From Flavobacterium cupreum (GTDB lineage: Bacteria; Bacteroidota; Bacteroidia; Flavobacteriales; Flavobacteriaceae): a stretch of DNA of 64,000 nt. A program made the position numbers and the translations under genes. Each line of letters starts with the position of its first letter. Position 1 is the first letter of the stretch. The stretch spans positions 1 to 64,000 of the forward strand of contig NZ_QWDM01000020.1 in NCBI RefSeq assembly GCF_003996965.1, read 5' to 3'. Under the pieces are notes generated by a model. That model was not told the origin of the DNA, did no database searches, and saw nothing but the letters and a program-made list of their open reading frames with translations. This document shows, piece by piece, positions 49,636-57,547 of this stretch.

Positions 49636-50260
49636 AATTCAAACTCGGCGGTTCCGGGATCCGGATTGTTTTTTTCTTTTTTATAATTAATAAATAGAAG
49701 GTGATTCCGCCCAGAATAATAAGCAAAGCAATCTGAAGCTGTCCGAGGCTATTGTTCCCGATGTACATCTCATTTGCCGCTTTTAGTTTTGCTTTTCCTT
49801 CGGTGATCTGAATTTCAGACAACAATTCTAAAGTTCTCAAAGCTTCAGCACCTGATTGCGAAACCTGTTTCCAGTTATTGTTTTGCGATTGTAACCGGAT
49901 GGTTTCACAGGAATTTAAAAAAGCCTCAAAATACGTTTTCTCTTTTGGCGTCAAAACCGTTTTGCTGTATAAATCATCTATGGAATGAATGACTTTTAAG
50001 GTCGTAGTAATTTCATTCTTTTTGATGGTATCGCTCAGATGTAGCTGTTCTGCTTCTGTTTTTATAAAATGAATCTCTTTCGAATACTGAAAAATATAGT
50101 GTGCCACAACCAGTCGGTCTTTATAAATGGCATTGATATTTTCGTTGACATTTTTCGAGTTCTCAAGCGTATTGAAATTGCTAACAATAATGATAAGCAT
50201 CACAACAAGCAAAATGAAAGCAGCTTTGGTTTTATTGCTGTATTTTTTTAAATCTTTCAT
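49634..50260 (-). CDS. Membrane protein with four-helix-bundle sensor domain
   Basis: A 208-residue protein; the ATG at 50260 is preferred because the N terminus MKDLKKYSNKTK then runs straight into the first helix. Two transmembrane segments (about 11-30 and 176-197) flank a helical periplasmic domain like the 4HB_MCP sensor of chemotaxis and kinase proteins (ENINAIYKDRLVVAHYIFQYSKEIHFI). There is no output domain after the second helix, only a short basic and Pro-rich tail, so it would need a partner to signal. The family is common in Bacteroidota; function unknown. Confidence 0.78.
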   Translation of the reverse strand: MKDLKKYSNKTKAAFILLVVMLIIIVSNFNTLENSKNVNENINAIYKDRLVVAHYIFQYSKEIHFIKTEAEQLHLSDTIKKNEITTTLKVIHSIDDLYSKTVLTPKEKTYFEAFLNSCETIRLQSQNNNWKQVSQSGAEALRTLELLSEIQITEGKAKLKAANEMYIGNNSLGQLQIALLIILGGITFYLLIIKKKKTIRIPEPPSLN

Positions 50261-50390
50261 AATGATGCCTTTATCAATGATTAGCTTCTCAAAGATAGAT
50301 AATTTAGCAACAGAGTTCCTCAAATTGACATGAGAAGAATCCGTTACATCAGTAAAATCCGTGTGCTGTCTTTATATATAAAACCTAAAA

Positions 50391-52121
50391 CTACAATTCA
50401 TTCATTTCAAGTTCATTTCTCTTAAATACCAAAAGCTGCATTAATAATGATAAGACAATCGTCAAAATTGCACCAATGAAATTCAGCCATAAATAACCCA
50501 GTTTTTCCTGTCCGCTTGGGTAGATGTAGATCATGAAATAATAGATTACAAAAATGGTGATCTGACTAATGATGGCACTGTAAAACATGGCTTTCGCCTG
50601 AACGCGACGCAGGTAAAAACCAACTAAGAAGATTCCCAAAACGGTTCCGTAAAAAATGGAGCCAATAATGTTGACCAACTGTATCAGGTTTTCAAACAAA
50701 GTACCTACGCAGGCAAACAAAATGGCAATAATTCCCCAGAAAAGCGTGAAAAATTTGGTTGCATTTAAGTAATGCTTCTCCGATTTTTCGGTTTTCAGAT
50801 TTCGTTTGTAAATATCTATGGCGGTTGTAGAAGCCAAAGCATTCAACCCTGATGCTGTCGAGGACATGGCAGCGGAAAGAATCACAGCCAGCAGTAATCC
50901 GATAAGGCCTTTTGGTAAATAATGCAGGATGAAGTGAAAAAACACATAATCCTTATCATTGGTTTCACTGTTACTGTCCGCTTTAGAAATGATTTCTTTG
51001 GCACGGTCCCGCAAATCTTTTTCCTTATTGGATAATGCCACCAGTTCTTTTCTCAAGATAGGATTGTCATAATCCTGATTCAGCTGATCGATGTATAATA
51101 AATTGATTACTTTTTTATCTTCAGAAAGGGTATTCAGTTTTTTTTCTAAAACATGATATTCTTCTTTAAAAGCGGATTTTTCAATGACAATTTTATTATT
51201 CGGATTGAAATTTAACGGTACCGGGTTAAACTGGAAGAATACAAAAACCATTACACCCGTAAGCAGGATAAAAAACTGCATTGGCACTTTCAACAAGCCG
51301 TTCATGATAAGTCCCATCTGGCTCTCACGAACTGATTTTCCGGATAAGTAACGTCCCACCTGCGACTGATCGGTTCCAAAATAGGCAAGCGCCAGGAAAA
51401 AACCACCGGTAATGCCACTCCAGAACGTATATTTTTCTTCGGGATTAAAGGAAAAATCAACAATATTCATTTTATCATTTGCTCCTGCAATATGAAGTGC
51501 ACTGGTAAAAGTCATATCATTTGGAAGGTAATGCAAAATCAGGAAGAAAGTGATAAACATTCCGGTCATAATCACAAACATCTGCTGTTTTTGAGTGACA
51601 TTCACCGCTTTGGTTCCCCCTGAAAAAGTATAAATAATAACCAATACCCCAATCATGATGTTCATAAAAGTCAGGTTCCAGCCTAAAAGTGCCGACAGGA
51701 TAATGGCGGGAGCATAAATGGTAAGTCCGGTTCCGAGGCCTCGTTGTACCAGAAAAAGAATGGCCGCCAGCGATCGTGTTTTTATGTCAAAACGTTTTTC
51801 AAGAAATTCATAGGCTGTAAAAACTTTACTTTTATGATACAGCGGAATAAAAGTAAAACAGATGACAATCATGGCAATCGGCAATCCAAAGTAAAATTGC
51901 ACAAAACCCATTCCGTCATGATACGCCTGTCCCGGAGTCGACAAGAAGGTAATCGCACTTGCCTGAGTGGCCATTACAGAAAGTCCAACGGTATACCAGG
52001 GGGTTTCATGATTTCCTAAAATGAAATCCTCGACATTTTTACTTCCCTTGGTTTTCCAGGAGCCGTACCCCACAATAAACAAAAGTGTAACGATAAGTAC
52101 GATCCAGTCAAATAGTTGCAT
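50391..52121 (-). CDS. Sodium:solute symporter (SSS family)
   Basis: A 576-residue transporter with 13 or more helices of the LeuT-like SSS fold. FILGNHETPWYTVGLSVMATQASAITFLSTPGQAY and ILSAAMSSTASGLNALAS are conserved blocks holding the predicted Na+ site. An insertion of about 90 residues (about 320-410), highly charged and helical, interrupts the region before the LPKGLIGLLLA helix. It lies 3 bp after a 35-residue ORF and downstream of a PIG-L deacetylase gene on the same strand. The solute is unknown; an amino sugar or sialic acid-like product of the deacetylase is a guess from context. Confidence 0.9.
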   Translation of the reverse strand: MQLFDWIVLIVTLLFIVGYGSWKTKGSKNVEDFILGNHETPWYTVGLSVMATQASAITFLSTPGQAYHDGMGFVQFYFGLPIAMIVICFTFIPLYHKSKVFTAYEFLEKRFDIKTRSLAAILFLVQRGLGTGLTIYAPAIILSALLGWNLTFMNIMIGVLVIIYTFSGGTKAVNVTQKQQMFVIMTGMFITFFLILHYLPNDMTFTSALHIAGANDKMNIVDFSFNPEEKYTFWSGITGGFFLALAYFGTDQSQVGRYLSGKSVRESQMGLIMNGLLKVPMQFFILLTGVMVFVFFQFNPVPLNFNPNNKIVIEKSAFKEEYHVLEKKLNTLSEDKKVINLLYIDQLNQDYDNPILRKELVALSNKEKDLRDRAKEIISKADSNSETNDKDYVFFHFILHYLPKGLIGLLLAVILSAAMSSTASGLNALASTTAIDIYKRNLKTEKSEKHYLNATKFFTLFWGIIAILFACVGTLFENLIQLVNIIGSIFYGTVLGIFLVGFYLRRVQAKAMFYSAIISQITIFVIYYFMIYIYPSGQEKLGYLWLNFIGAILTIVLSLLMQLLVFKRNELEMNEL

Positions 52122-52124
52122 AAG

Positions 52125-52232
52125 TTATGAGTATAATTGCATGATTAGGAAAAAAATCAGAATGTAAACAGCATTGGCTACCAAAACATAGGTGTAGCTT
52201 TTTTTCCATTTTTTTGTTTTTTTATCTTCCAT
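52125..52232 (-). CDS. 35-residue membrane peptide upstream of the symporter
   Basis: A 35-codon frame: basic N terminus MEDKKTKKWKKSYTYV, then one hydrophobic helix (about 16-33) ending FFLIMQLYS. The stop is only 3 bp before the symporter ATG and the start is 10 bp after the deacetylase stop, so the three genes are probably one transcription unit with coupled translation. SSS transporters elsewhere often have small companion subunits, such as YhdT with PanF, so a role in assembly or stability is proposed. Confidence 0.72.
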   Translation of the reverse strand: MEDKKTKKWKKSYTYVLVANAVYILIFFLIMQLYS

Positions 52233-52242
52233 TTTTGAATAT

Positions 52243-54774
52243 TTATTTCTTTAATTCCTGTTTAGGAGCTTCTATAGGCTGTTTTAGTGAAATGATATTC
52301 GATAGTAACCGATACGCCCCGGCAACTCCTTCAGGCAGTTCCCTGAAAAAACTAAGACCTGTGTAAATATAGTATCCTTTCCCGTATGGCGCGACTAATA
52401 AGGCTCCGTTTTTCGGAGATTCCCCTTTGTCATGTGAGGATAGAATAGGAGTGAAGGCCGGGTCATACTGATCCGGATAATACAAGCCCTGTTCCTGTGT
52501 CCAGCCCTCAAAATCTTTAGTACTGATTTTATTGGGAGTATTTAAAACCGGGTGATTGGGTGCGAGAAACGTGATTTTTGCATTTTCTTCCGTCACACGG
52601 TCATTTGATATTTTTAAAGGATACGGTGCAATCTGATCGGTTACCGTTCTGCCGTACGTATTGTACTGAACAATCATGTTTTTACCACTTTTTACAAAAT
52701 CGAAAAGTATTTTTTGTTTGTTGGCTAAAGCATTAACGGTATTGTAAGCACGAACTCCTGTAATGACTGCATTAAATGAATCCAGTTTTTCAGGTGTGAT
52801 TTCTTCCGGTTTCAAAATAGTTACTTTATAGCCCATCTGAGTCAGGCTTTCAGGAACTTCATCACCTGCACCCATAATATATCCGATTGCATTTCCCGAA
52901 GTTTTCAGATCAATGCGGAGACATTTTGATTCTGCAGATTTTAAAACCATTTGCTTCGTAATATGACTGTAATCTATAATCGTCACATCTTTGTCAAAAC
53001 GCTGATTCTCTATTGTGACAATGCTTTTTGCAACGGCTTCTTCCGGGTGAACTGGTGCTGTTACCTCAAAATAAAACGTTTGTTCCATTCCTTTTTTCTC
53101 TAACGCAAACGGAATTTGTTTTGGGGAAACCAGCCAGTCTTTCGGCAATTCCAATTGTACGTTTCCTTTGATGTCATCTTTTCCGGCGCGGACTTTTACA
53201 GGGACCATTTTACTTTTGGTATCCTTAAAAATCAAAACTTTTTCCAGGATTGAAGTGGTAGCTTCAGGGACTATATCAAGGAAATTATACATTTCGCCTT
53301 TTACACCGTCATTGTATTTGTAAACAACGATTCGCTCAAACGGAATTTCAACACCATTGATTTTTACGTTAAAAATGACTTTGACTTCTCTGATAATATC
53401 CGGAATTCCAATATTTTCCTGATTGGATACCGTATACATTCCGACACTGGCTTTTTCTTTTAGCCAATACGGTTGCGTATATTCGATTGTATTGGGAAGC
53501 TGAAGCTGTAAAGTAGTTTTCAGATCAGCATTGTTTTTTAAAATACTGTTTTGAATGGTATTTTTATGATCCGGCAGTGTCGTCACACTTGTTAATTCCA
53601 TTTCGACAGCACATCTGTTAATGGCTTCAAGACTTAATTTAACGGTACTTCCGGGAGTGGCTTCCTGCTCGCTGGTAGCTGCTTCAAGATAAAGTCCCGA
53701 GCAGGATGCAATGATGTTTTTAATGGCAGAAGATTTCAGGCTTTTCCAGTGATCGTCTTCGAGCGATTCGATCATCGTGTAGGCTTTTATTAAGTCAGGA
53801 ATACTGGCCGATGGATTACTGAAGTCATATTTGGCTATAATTTTAGAAATTAATTCCCCAACCGGTTTTCCGTTTTTAATACGGTTCCACGTTGTGTCAA
53901 TTCCATCAAATAACTGATCGCGGTCTTTTGGGCTATCACCGTTGATAAGTTCCAGATATTCTGTTTCATTTCCACGCGCCCCGGTACTTCCAAATCCCTG
54001 AGATTGGTGACGGCTGCGGCTCAGTGCGGCAATTTCCTGATTGGATTTTCCGATTCCGGTGTAATAAACCCCTGTTTCTAATTTGGTGAAATTGGATTTA
54101 CTGGCTGCATCAAATTTTTCCTGGCTTCCGTAAAACCACCACGAAGTATTGAAAAACTGACGCTTAACCTGCCATGGTTTTACGTATTTTAACTGCTCAG
54201 GGTATATTTTCGGGTCATTGGTCAGATTAAAGCTTTCAACGCTTAACATGGCAGAGGATGTGTGGTGTCCGTGTGTGGTACCCGGAGATCTGTGATCAAA
54301 CCGATTGATAATGACATCCGGCTGGAATTTTCGTATGGTCCAGACTACGTCCGAAAGTACCTTGTCTTTGTCCCAGATTTTGAGCGTTTCATCCGGATTT
54401 TTGGAATAGCCGAAATCATTTGCACGGGAAAAAAATTGTTCTCCGCCATCTATTTTTCGGGCTTCGATTAGTTCCTGCGTTCTTATAACACCTAATAATT
54501 CACGCAGTTGCGGACCAATTAAATTTTGACCTCCATCGCCCCGCGTTAATGACAAATATCCTGTTCTTGCATTTACGTCATTGGCCAAATACGAGATCAG
54601 ACGCGTGTTTTCATCGTCGGGATGTGCCGCCAGATACAATACGGAACCTAAAAAGTTTAATTTTTTGATTTGATTGTAAATTTCAACAGCATTTGGTTTT
54701 TGTGGTTGTTGTGCAAAAGAAATGAAAGTTCCAGCTAAAAAAATAAAAAGAATCTGTATCTGAATTTTTCGCAT
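52243..54774 (-). CDS. Large secreted PIG-L family deacetylase
   Basis: An 843-residue protein with a signal peptide (cleavage near FAQ, residue 22). The N-terminal 270 residues are a LmbE/PIG-L zinc deacetylase: AHPDDE (50-55) and a later HGHHTSS that takes the place of HPDH. A middle beta region (about 380-640) follows, and a C-terminal domain with FNAVITGVRAYNT and DFVKSGKNMIVQYNTYGR resembles a class I glutamine amidotransferase/ThuA fold without an evident catalytic cysteine. PIG-L enzymes remove acetyl groups from N-acetylglucosamine-type substrates. It is first in an operon with a small membrane peptide and a sodium symporter. Confidence 0.87.
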   Translation of the reverse strand: MRKIQIQILFIFLAGTFISFAQQPQKPNAVEIYNQIKKLNFLGSVLYLAAHPDDENTRLISYLANDVNARTGYLSLTRGDGGQNLIGPQLRELLGVIRTQELIEARKIDGGEQFFSRANDFGYSKNPDETLKIWDKDKVLSDVVWTIRKFQPDVIINRFDHRSPGTTHGHHTSSAMLSVESFNLTNDPKIYPEQLKYVKPWQVKRQFFNTSWWFYGSQEKFDAASKSNFTKLETGVYYTGIGKSNQEIAALSRSRHQSQGFGSTGARGNETEYLELINGDSPKDRDQLFDGIDTTWNRIKNGKPVGELISKIIAKYDFSNPSASIPDLIKAYTMIESLEDDHWKSLKSSAIKNIIASCSGLYLEAATSEQEATPGSTVKLSLEAINRCAVEMELTSVTTLPDHKNTIQNSILKNNADLKTTLQLQLPNTIEYTQPYWLKEKASVGMYTVSNQENIGIPDIIREVKVIFNVKINGVEIPFERIVVYKYNDGVKGEMYNFLDIVPEATTSILEKVLIFKDTKSKMVPVKVRAGKDDIKGNVQLELPKDWLVSPKQIPFALEKKGMEQTFYFEVTAPVHPEEAVAKSIVTIENQRFDKDVTIIDYSHITKQMVLKSAESKCLRIDLKTSGNAIGYIMGAGDEVPESLTQMGYKVTILKPEEITPEKLDSFNAVITGVRAYNTVNALANKQKILFDFVKSGKNMIVQYNTYGRTVTDQIAPYPLKISNDRVTEENAKITFLAPNHPVLNTPNKISTKDFEGWTQEQGLYYPDQYDPAFTPILSSHDKGESPKNGALLVAPYGKGYYIYTGLSFFRELPEGVAGAYRLLSNIISLKQPIEAPKQELKK

Positions 54775-54802
54775 ATTGTAATTAGGTGTTTTGAAAGAGC
54801 TT

Positions 54803-54810
54803 CAAAAATA
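54803..54810 (-). promoter_or_regulatory. Possible -7 box for the deacetylase operon
   Basis: On the minus strand TATTTTTG matches TAnnTTTG, 28 bases before the ATG. No TTG occurs at the right spacing. Confidence 0.4.
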
Positions 54811-54882
54811 CTAATTATATTTTTGAAGATTATGTAAATGAAATGTTAATGGTCAATAATTGATTTAATTTTTTAATAAAAA

Positions 54883-54918
54883 CAAAAAAAAGCTGTCAGA
54901 ACTAATCTGACAGCTTTC
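54883..54918 (-). terminator. Terminator of the LVIVD lipoprotein gene
   Basis: aaagctgtcaga pairs perfectly with tctgacagcttt around a five-base loop. On the minus strand it is followed by eight T (plus-strand A run before 54889), 38 bases past the stop. Confidence 0.93.
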
Positions 54919-54955
54919 TATGAAAAATCTATTTAACTGCCTGAGCAGTCTGCAT

Positions 54956-56578
54956 TTATTTTAATTTATTTTCTGTGTCTTTGTAAGTTCCGGTAATCGT
55001 AACCGTACCGCTTTTGATCACTTTGCCGTAAATTGTTATAGAAGAGTCGTTACCAATAAAATTAATTTTAGCACCGTTGTTTAATCGTAAATCTCCCCAA
55101 ATCACTACTGAACCTTCAATTTGAAGTAAGGCGTTGTTATTTATGATCAGTTCTGTTGAACTTAAAGGCAGGTATTTACCTTGTGCAAGGGTTCCTCTCA
55201 TATTAAAAGTAGATCCGCTGTTTAAGGTTAAACCATTTAAAATACTGATAGAACCACAATGTGTTAAAACTGCACCGGAGTTTACAATAGCCGAATTAAT
55301 AGCTGTTGCTCCCGAATATGATTTTACTTCATTTGAATTTAAAATCAGATTAGCGCCCTGATTGTAGATTCCAAATAGTGTACAGCTCGCAAAAGTTGTA
55401 CTTGGTTTTTCCATCTTAATAATTTTTAAACCACCTGTTCCGCTGGCGACATAAATATAATCACCACTTGATTTTACATAGTTGGTAGAACCTGCAATTC
55501 CTAAGGTTCCTAATAAGTTTAGTTGCGTACCCGTTTTGTATACATTAAGGCCTAATGCACCATTGGCAACAAATGCATAACCATCGTTTACGGCAACAGC
55601 ATTGGTAACATTATCTTCTCCTGCAGTCGCTATGGCAATAGTCTGCAATTTTGATCCGCTATTGCTGTCATAAACACCAAGACCTTTATATCCTTCAGCT
55701 ATCAAAAGTTTTGTTCCGTCAAAATCCATTGTTCTTTTTGCACCGCTTACATCTGCAGATACTGTAAAGCTTTTTTGCAATGCCAGCGTCGACTGGCTGT
55801 AAATATTGACTCCCTTAGTTCCGCTTAAGGTTACAATTTTATCTCCGTTTAAGGCTATTGAACGCAAATCTGCCATAGGTGTTTTTCCTTCTACTGCTTT
55901 GCCTGAAGCATTCAGTTTAAACAAACTTCCATTGTCACCGGTTACAGCAAAATAAGAAGTGGCATTAGAAGCTACGTCAGTGGTAACTCTGCTTTCTAAA
56001 TAGTTAGTGGTATATTTATCTGTAAGTAAACCTGAGCTCAATTGCATATTAATTACAATGGCAGGATTTGGTACAGACTGAAGTTTATCAATATCTGCTG
56101 CTCCTCCCAAAATTAAATTCCCATTCGAATAGGTAAGTGAAGTAATATCAGTATTGGCAATTAAGGCCGAAGTTACTAATTTTGGTTTATAAGGATCTGA
56201 AACATCAATAACATCAATGGCTCCGGAATATGCATCGCCTCTCATAATATAAGATACATAGGCGTAGTTTCCGTTTACGGCAACATGACTCGCTTGTAAT
56301 GTTCTGCCCTGGCTGTCTACCGGTGGTTTTATTTCACCAATTTGCACTAAAGGAAAAGATGTCGAAGCAGTTGCAGCAGATTTTCCTGTAACTGAAGTGT
56401 TTTCGATTGAAATTACACCTGATGTAGTGAAATCTATTCTTTTACCTAATTCTGTTACATCATTGTTGATGGTAACGTTATTAACGGGTTGATTATCATT
56501 TGCATTATTGTCGTTATTATCGCAACATGCAAAAAGAAACAAAGTTAAAAATGAAAATAAATAAATATTCTTTTTCAT
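54956..56578 (-). CDS. LVIVD-repeat beta-propeller lipoprotein
   Basis: A 540-residue lipoprotein (start at 56578, MKKNIYLFSFLTLFLFACC), lipobox LFAC with Cys18. Residues about 65-380 carry LVIVD/YVTN-type propeller repeats (NYAYVSYIMRGDAYSGAIDV, GAIDVIDVSDPYKPKLV, GDYIYVASGTGGLKIIKM). From about 400 a second region of regular short strands (LNSGSTFNMRGTLAQG, LRLNNGAKINFIGNDSS) looks like a right-handed beta-helix. It is probably anchored to the outer membrane. No enzymatic motif is seen; a ligand-binding or structural role is inferred. Monocistronic. Confidence 0.82.
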   Translation of the reverse strand: MKKNIYLFSFLTLFLFACCDNNDNNANDNQPVNNVTINNDVTELGKRIDFTTSGVISIENTSVTGKSAATASTSFPLVQIGEIKPPVDSQGRTLQASHVAVNGNYAYVSYIMRGDAYSGAIDVIDVSDPYKPKLVTSALIANTDITSLTYSNGNLILGGAADIDKLQSVPNPAIVINMQLSSGLLTDKYTTNYLESRVTTDVASNATSYFAVTGDNGSLFKLNASGKAVEGKTPMADLRSIALNGDKIVTLSGTKGVNIYSQSTLALQKSFTVSADVSGAKRTMDFDGTKLLIAEGYKGLGVYDSNSGSKLQTIAIATAGEDNVTNAVAVNDGYAFVANGALGLNVYKTGTQLNLLGTLGIAGSTNYVKSSGDYIYVASGTGGLKIIKMEKPSTTFASCTLFGIYNQGANLILNSNEVKSYSGATAINSAIVNSGAVLTHCGSISILNGLTLNSGSTFNMRGTLAQGKYLPLSSTELIINNNALLQIEGSVVIWGDLRLNNGAKINFIGNDSSITIYGKVIKSGTVTITGTYKDTENKLK

Positions 56579-56608
56579 AAATCTTTTGGTGTTTTTTAAA
56601 ATTCGGTG

Positions 56609-56616
56609 CAAATGTA
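56609..56616 (-). promoter_or_regulatory. Possible -7 box for the LVIVD gene
   Basis: Minus-strand TACATTTG matches TAnnTTTG, 30 bases before the chosen ATG and supporting it over the upstream ATG at 56611, which lies inside the box. Confidence 0.42.
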
Positions 56617-56732
56617 GGTTTTAATTCGATTAAAATAACATCCGAATTGTTAATAATTCACTCAAAATCACTATGTTATGAATTTATGTAAAAAATGCAA
56701 TGATTTAACTAAAATTAGAAAAAAACAGAAGC

Positions 56733-56767
56733 AAAAAAAAGAGAGTATCCTGATTATGATACTCTCT
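56733..56767 (-). terminator. Terminator of the His/Asp-rich protein gene
   Basis: agagagtatc (56740-56749) pairs with gatactctct (56758-56767), followed on the minus strand by a run of T. Confidence 0.9.
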
Positions 56768-56793
56768 TCCCTTTAATAATTTGCAATTTAGTA

Positions 56794-57327
56794 TTATCTT
56801 CTTCCACCATGGTGATCATCGTGGTCATGTCTGTCGTGTTTATCATGATGGTTTCTATCATCATGTCTATCATGTCGTCTATCGTGTCTATCATGTCTGT
56901 AATCATTACGATGATGATCGTGACGATCATTATAACCATAAACCGGTCTTGGTCTGTAAGGTCTTTGTGGGGCACCGTGATACCCTTTGTAATATCTTAC
57001 TTTATGTCTGTCAAAATAAGTATAAGGAGTTCTGCCGTGGTAGTCTGTCAAAACAACTTTGTACCCCCCGTACAAATCATAATTGCGGTATTGTCTTGGC
57101 AAACGAGCAGTTCTGACCCATCTTCCTCCTCCAAAATAAATAAATTGTGAAGCTCTTACATCGTAATATGCTTCGATGTCCGGTAAGTAATAGTATTCCA
57201 TTTCGGCATAACCTGAAGGACCCCATGCAGGAGGACTTCCTATATTTACGTTTACAGATACCTGAGCTTGTGTAGCACTTGCAACCAAAAGAAACAGTCC
57301 CGCGATTGCTATTTTAATTGTTTTCAT
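56794..57327 (-). CDS. Secreted protein with His/Asp/Arg-rich tail
   Basis: A 177-residue protein; the start is the ATG at 57327, giving a normal signal peptide (cleavage near TQAQ, residue 22). The middle holds EMEYYYLPDIEAYYDV, QFIYFGGGRWVR and YKGYHGAPQ, a pattern common in small secreted flavobacterial proteins of unknown function. The last 45 residues are almost only His, Asp, Arg, Asn and Lys (for example NDYRHDRHDRRHDRHD), encoded by short DNA repeats. Such tails can bind divalent metals, though this is inference. Monocistronic. Confidence 0.78.
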   Translation of the reverse strand: MKTIKIAIAGLFLLVASATQAQVSVNVNIGSPPAWGPSGYAEMEYYYLPDIEAYYDVRASQFIYFGGGRWVRTARLPRQYRNYDLYGGYKVVLTDYHGRTPYTYFDRHKVRYYKGYHGAPQRPYRPRPVYGYNDRHDHHRNDYRHDRHDRRHDRHDDRNHHDKHDRHDHDDHHGGRR

Positions 57328-57380
57328 TTTTTTTAGTTTTATGTTAATTAATCGTAATGATCGATATTCATATACTGTGC

Positions 57381-57388
57381 CAAAAATA
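57381..57388 (-). promoter_or_regulatory. Possible -7 box for the His/Asp-rich protein gene
   Basis: Minus-strand TATTTTTG matches TAnnTTTG, 53 bases before the ATG at 57327. The upstream in-frame ATG at 57402 would precede this box. Confidence 0.4.
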
Positions 57389-57547
57389 AAAACTAAATGC
57401 ATTCGACCGATAAAAAAGCTGTTTTATCGATGGGTTATTTTTAATTGTTTTGGAAATGTTTGATTATTAATATCTTATAAAATGGTTAAAATTTAAAAGA
57501 AAATTACTTTTTAAAGAAAAATAAGAGAAAGGATTCTCATTTTAAAC

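Noticed and set aside
56781..57150. Two overlapping plus-strand ORFs rich in His/Val/Tyr or Ile/Met
   Set aside because: They are antisense shadows of the His/Asp-rich tail gene, driven by its short repeats.
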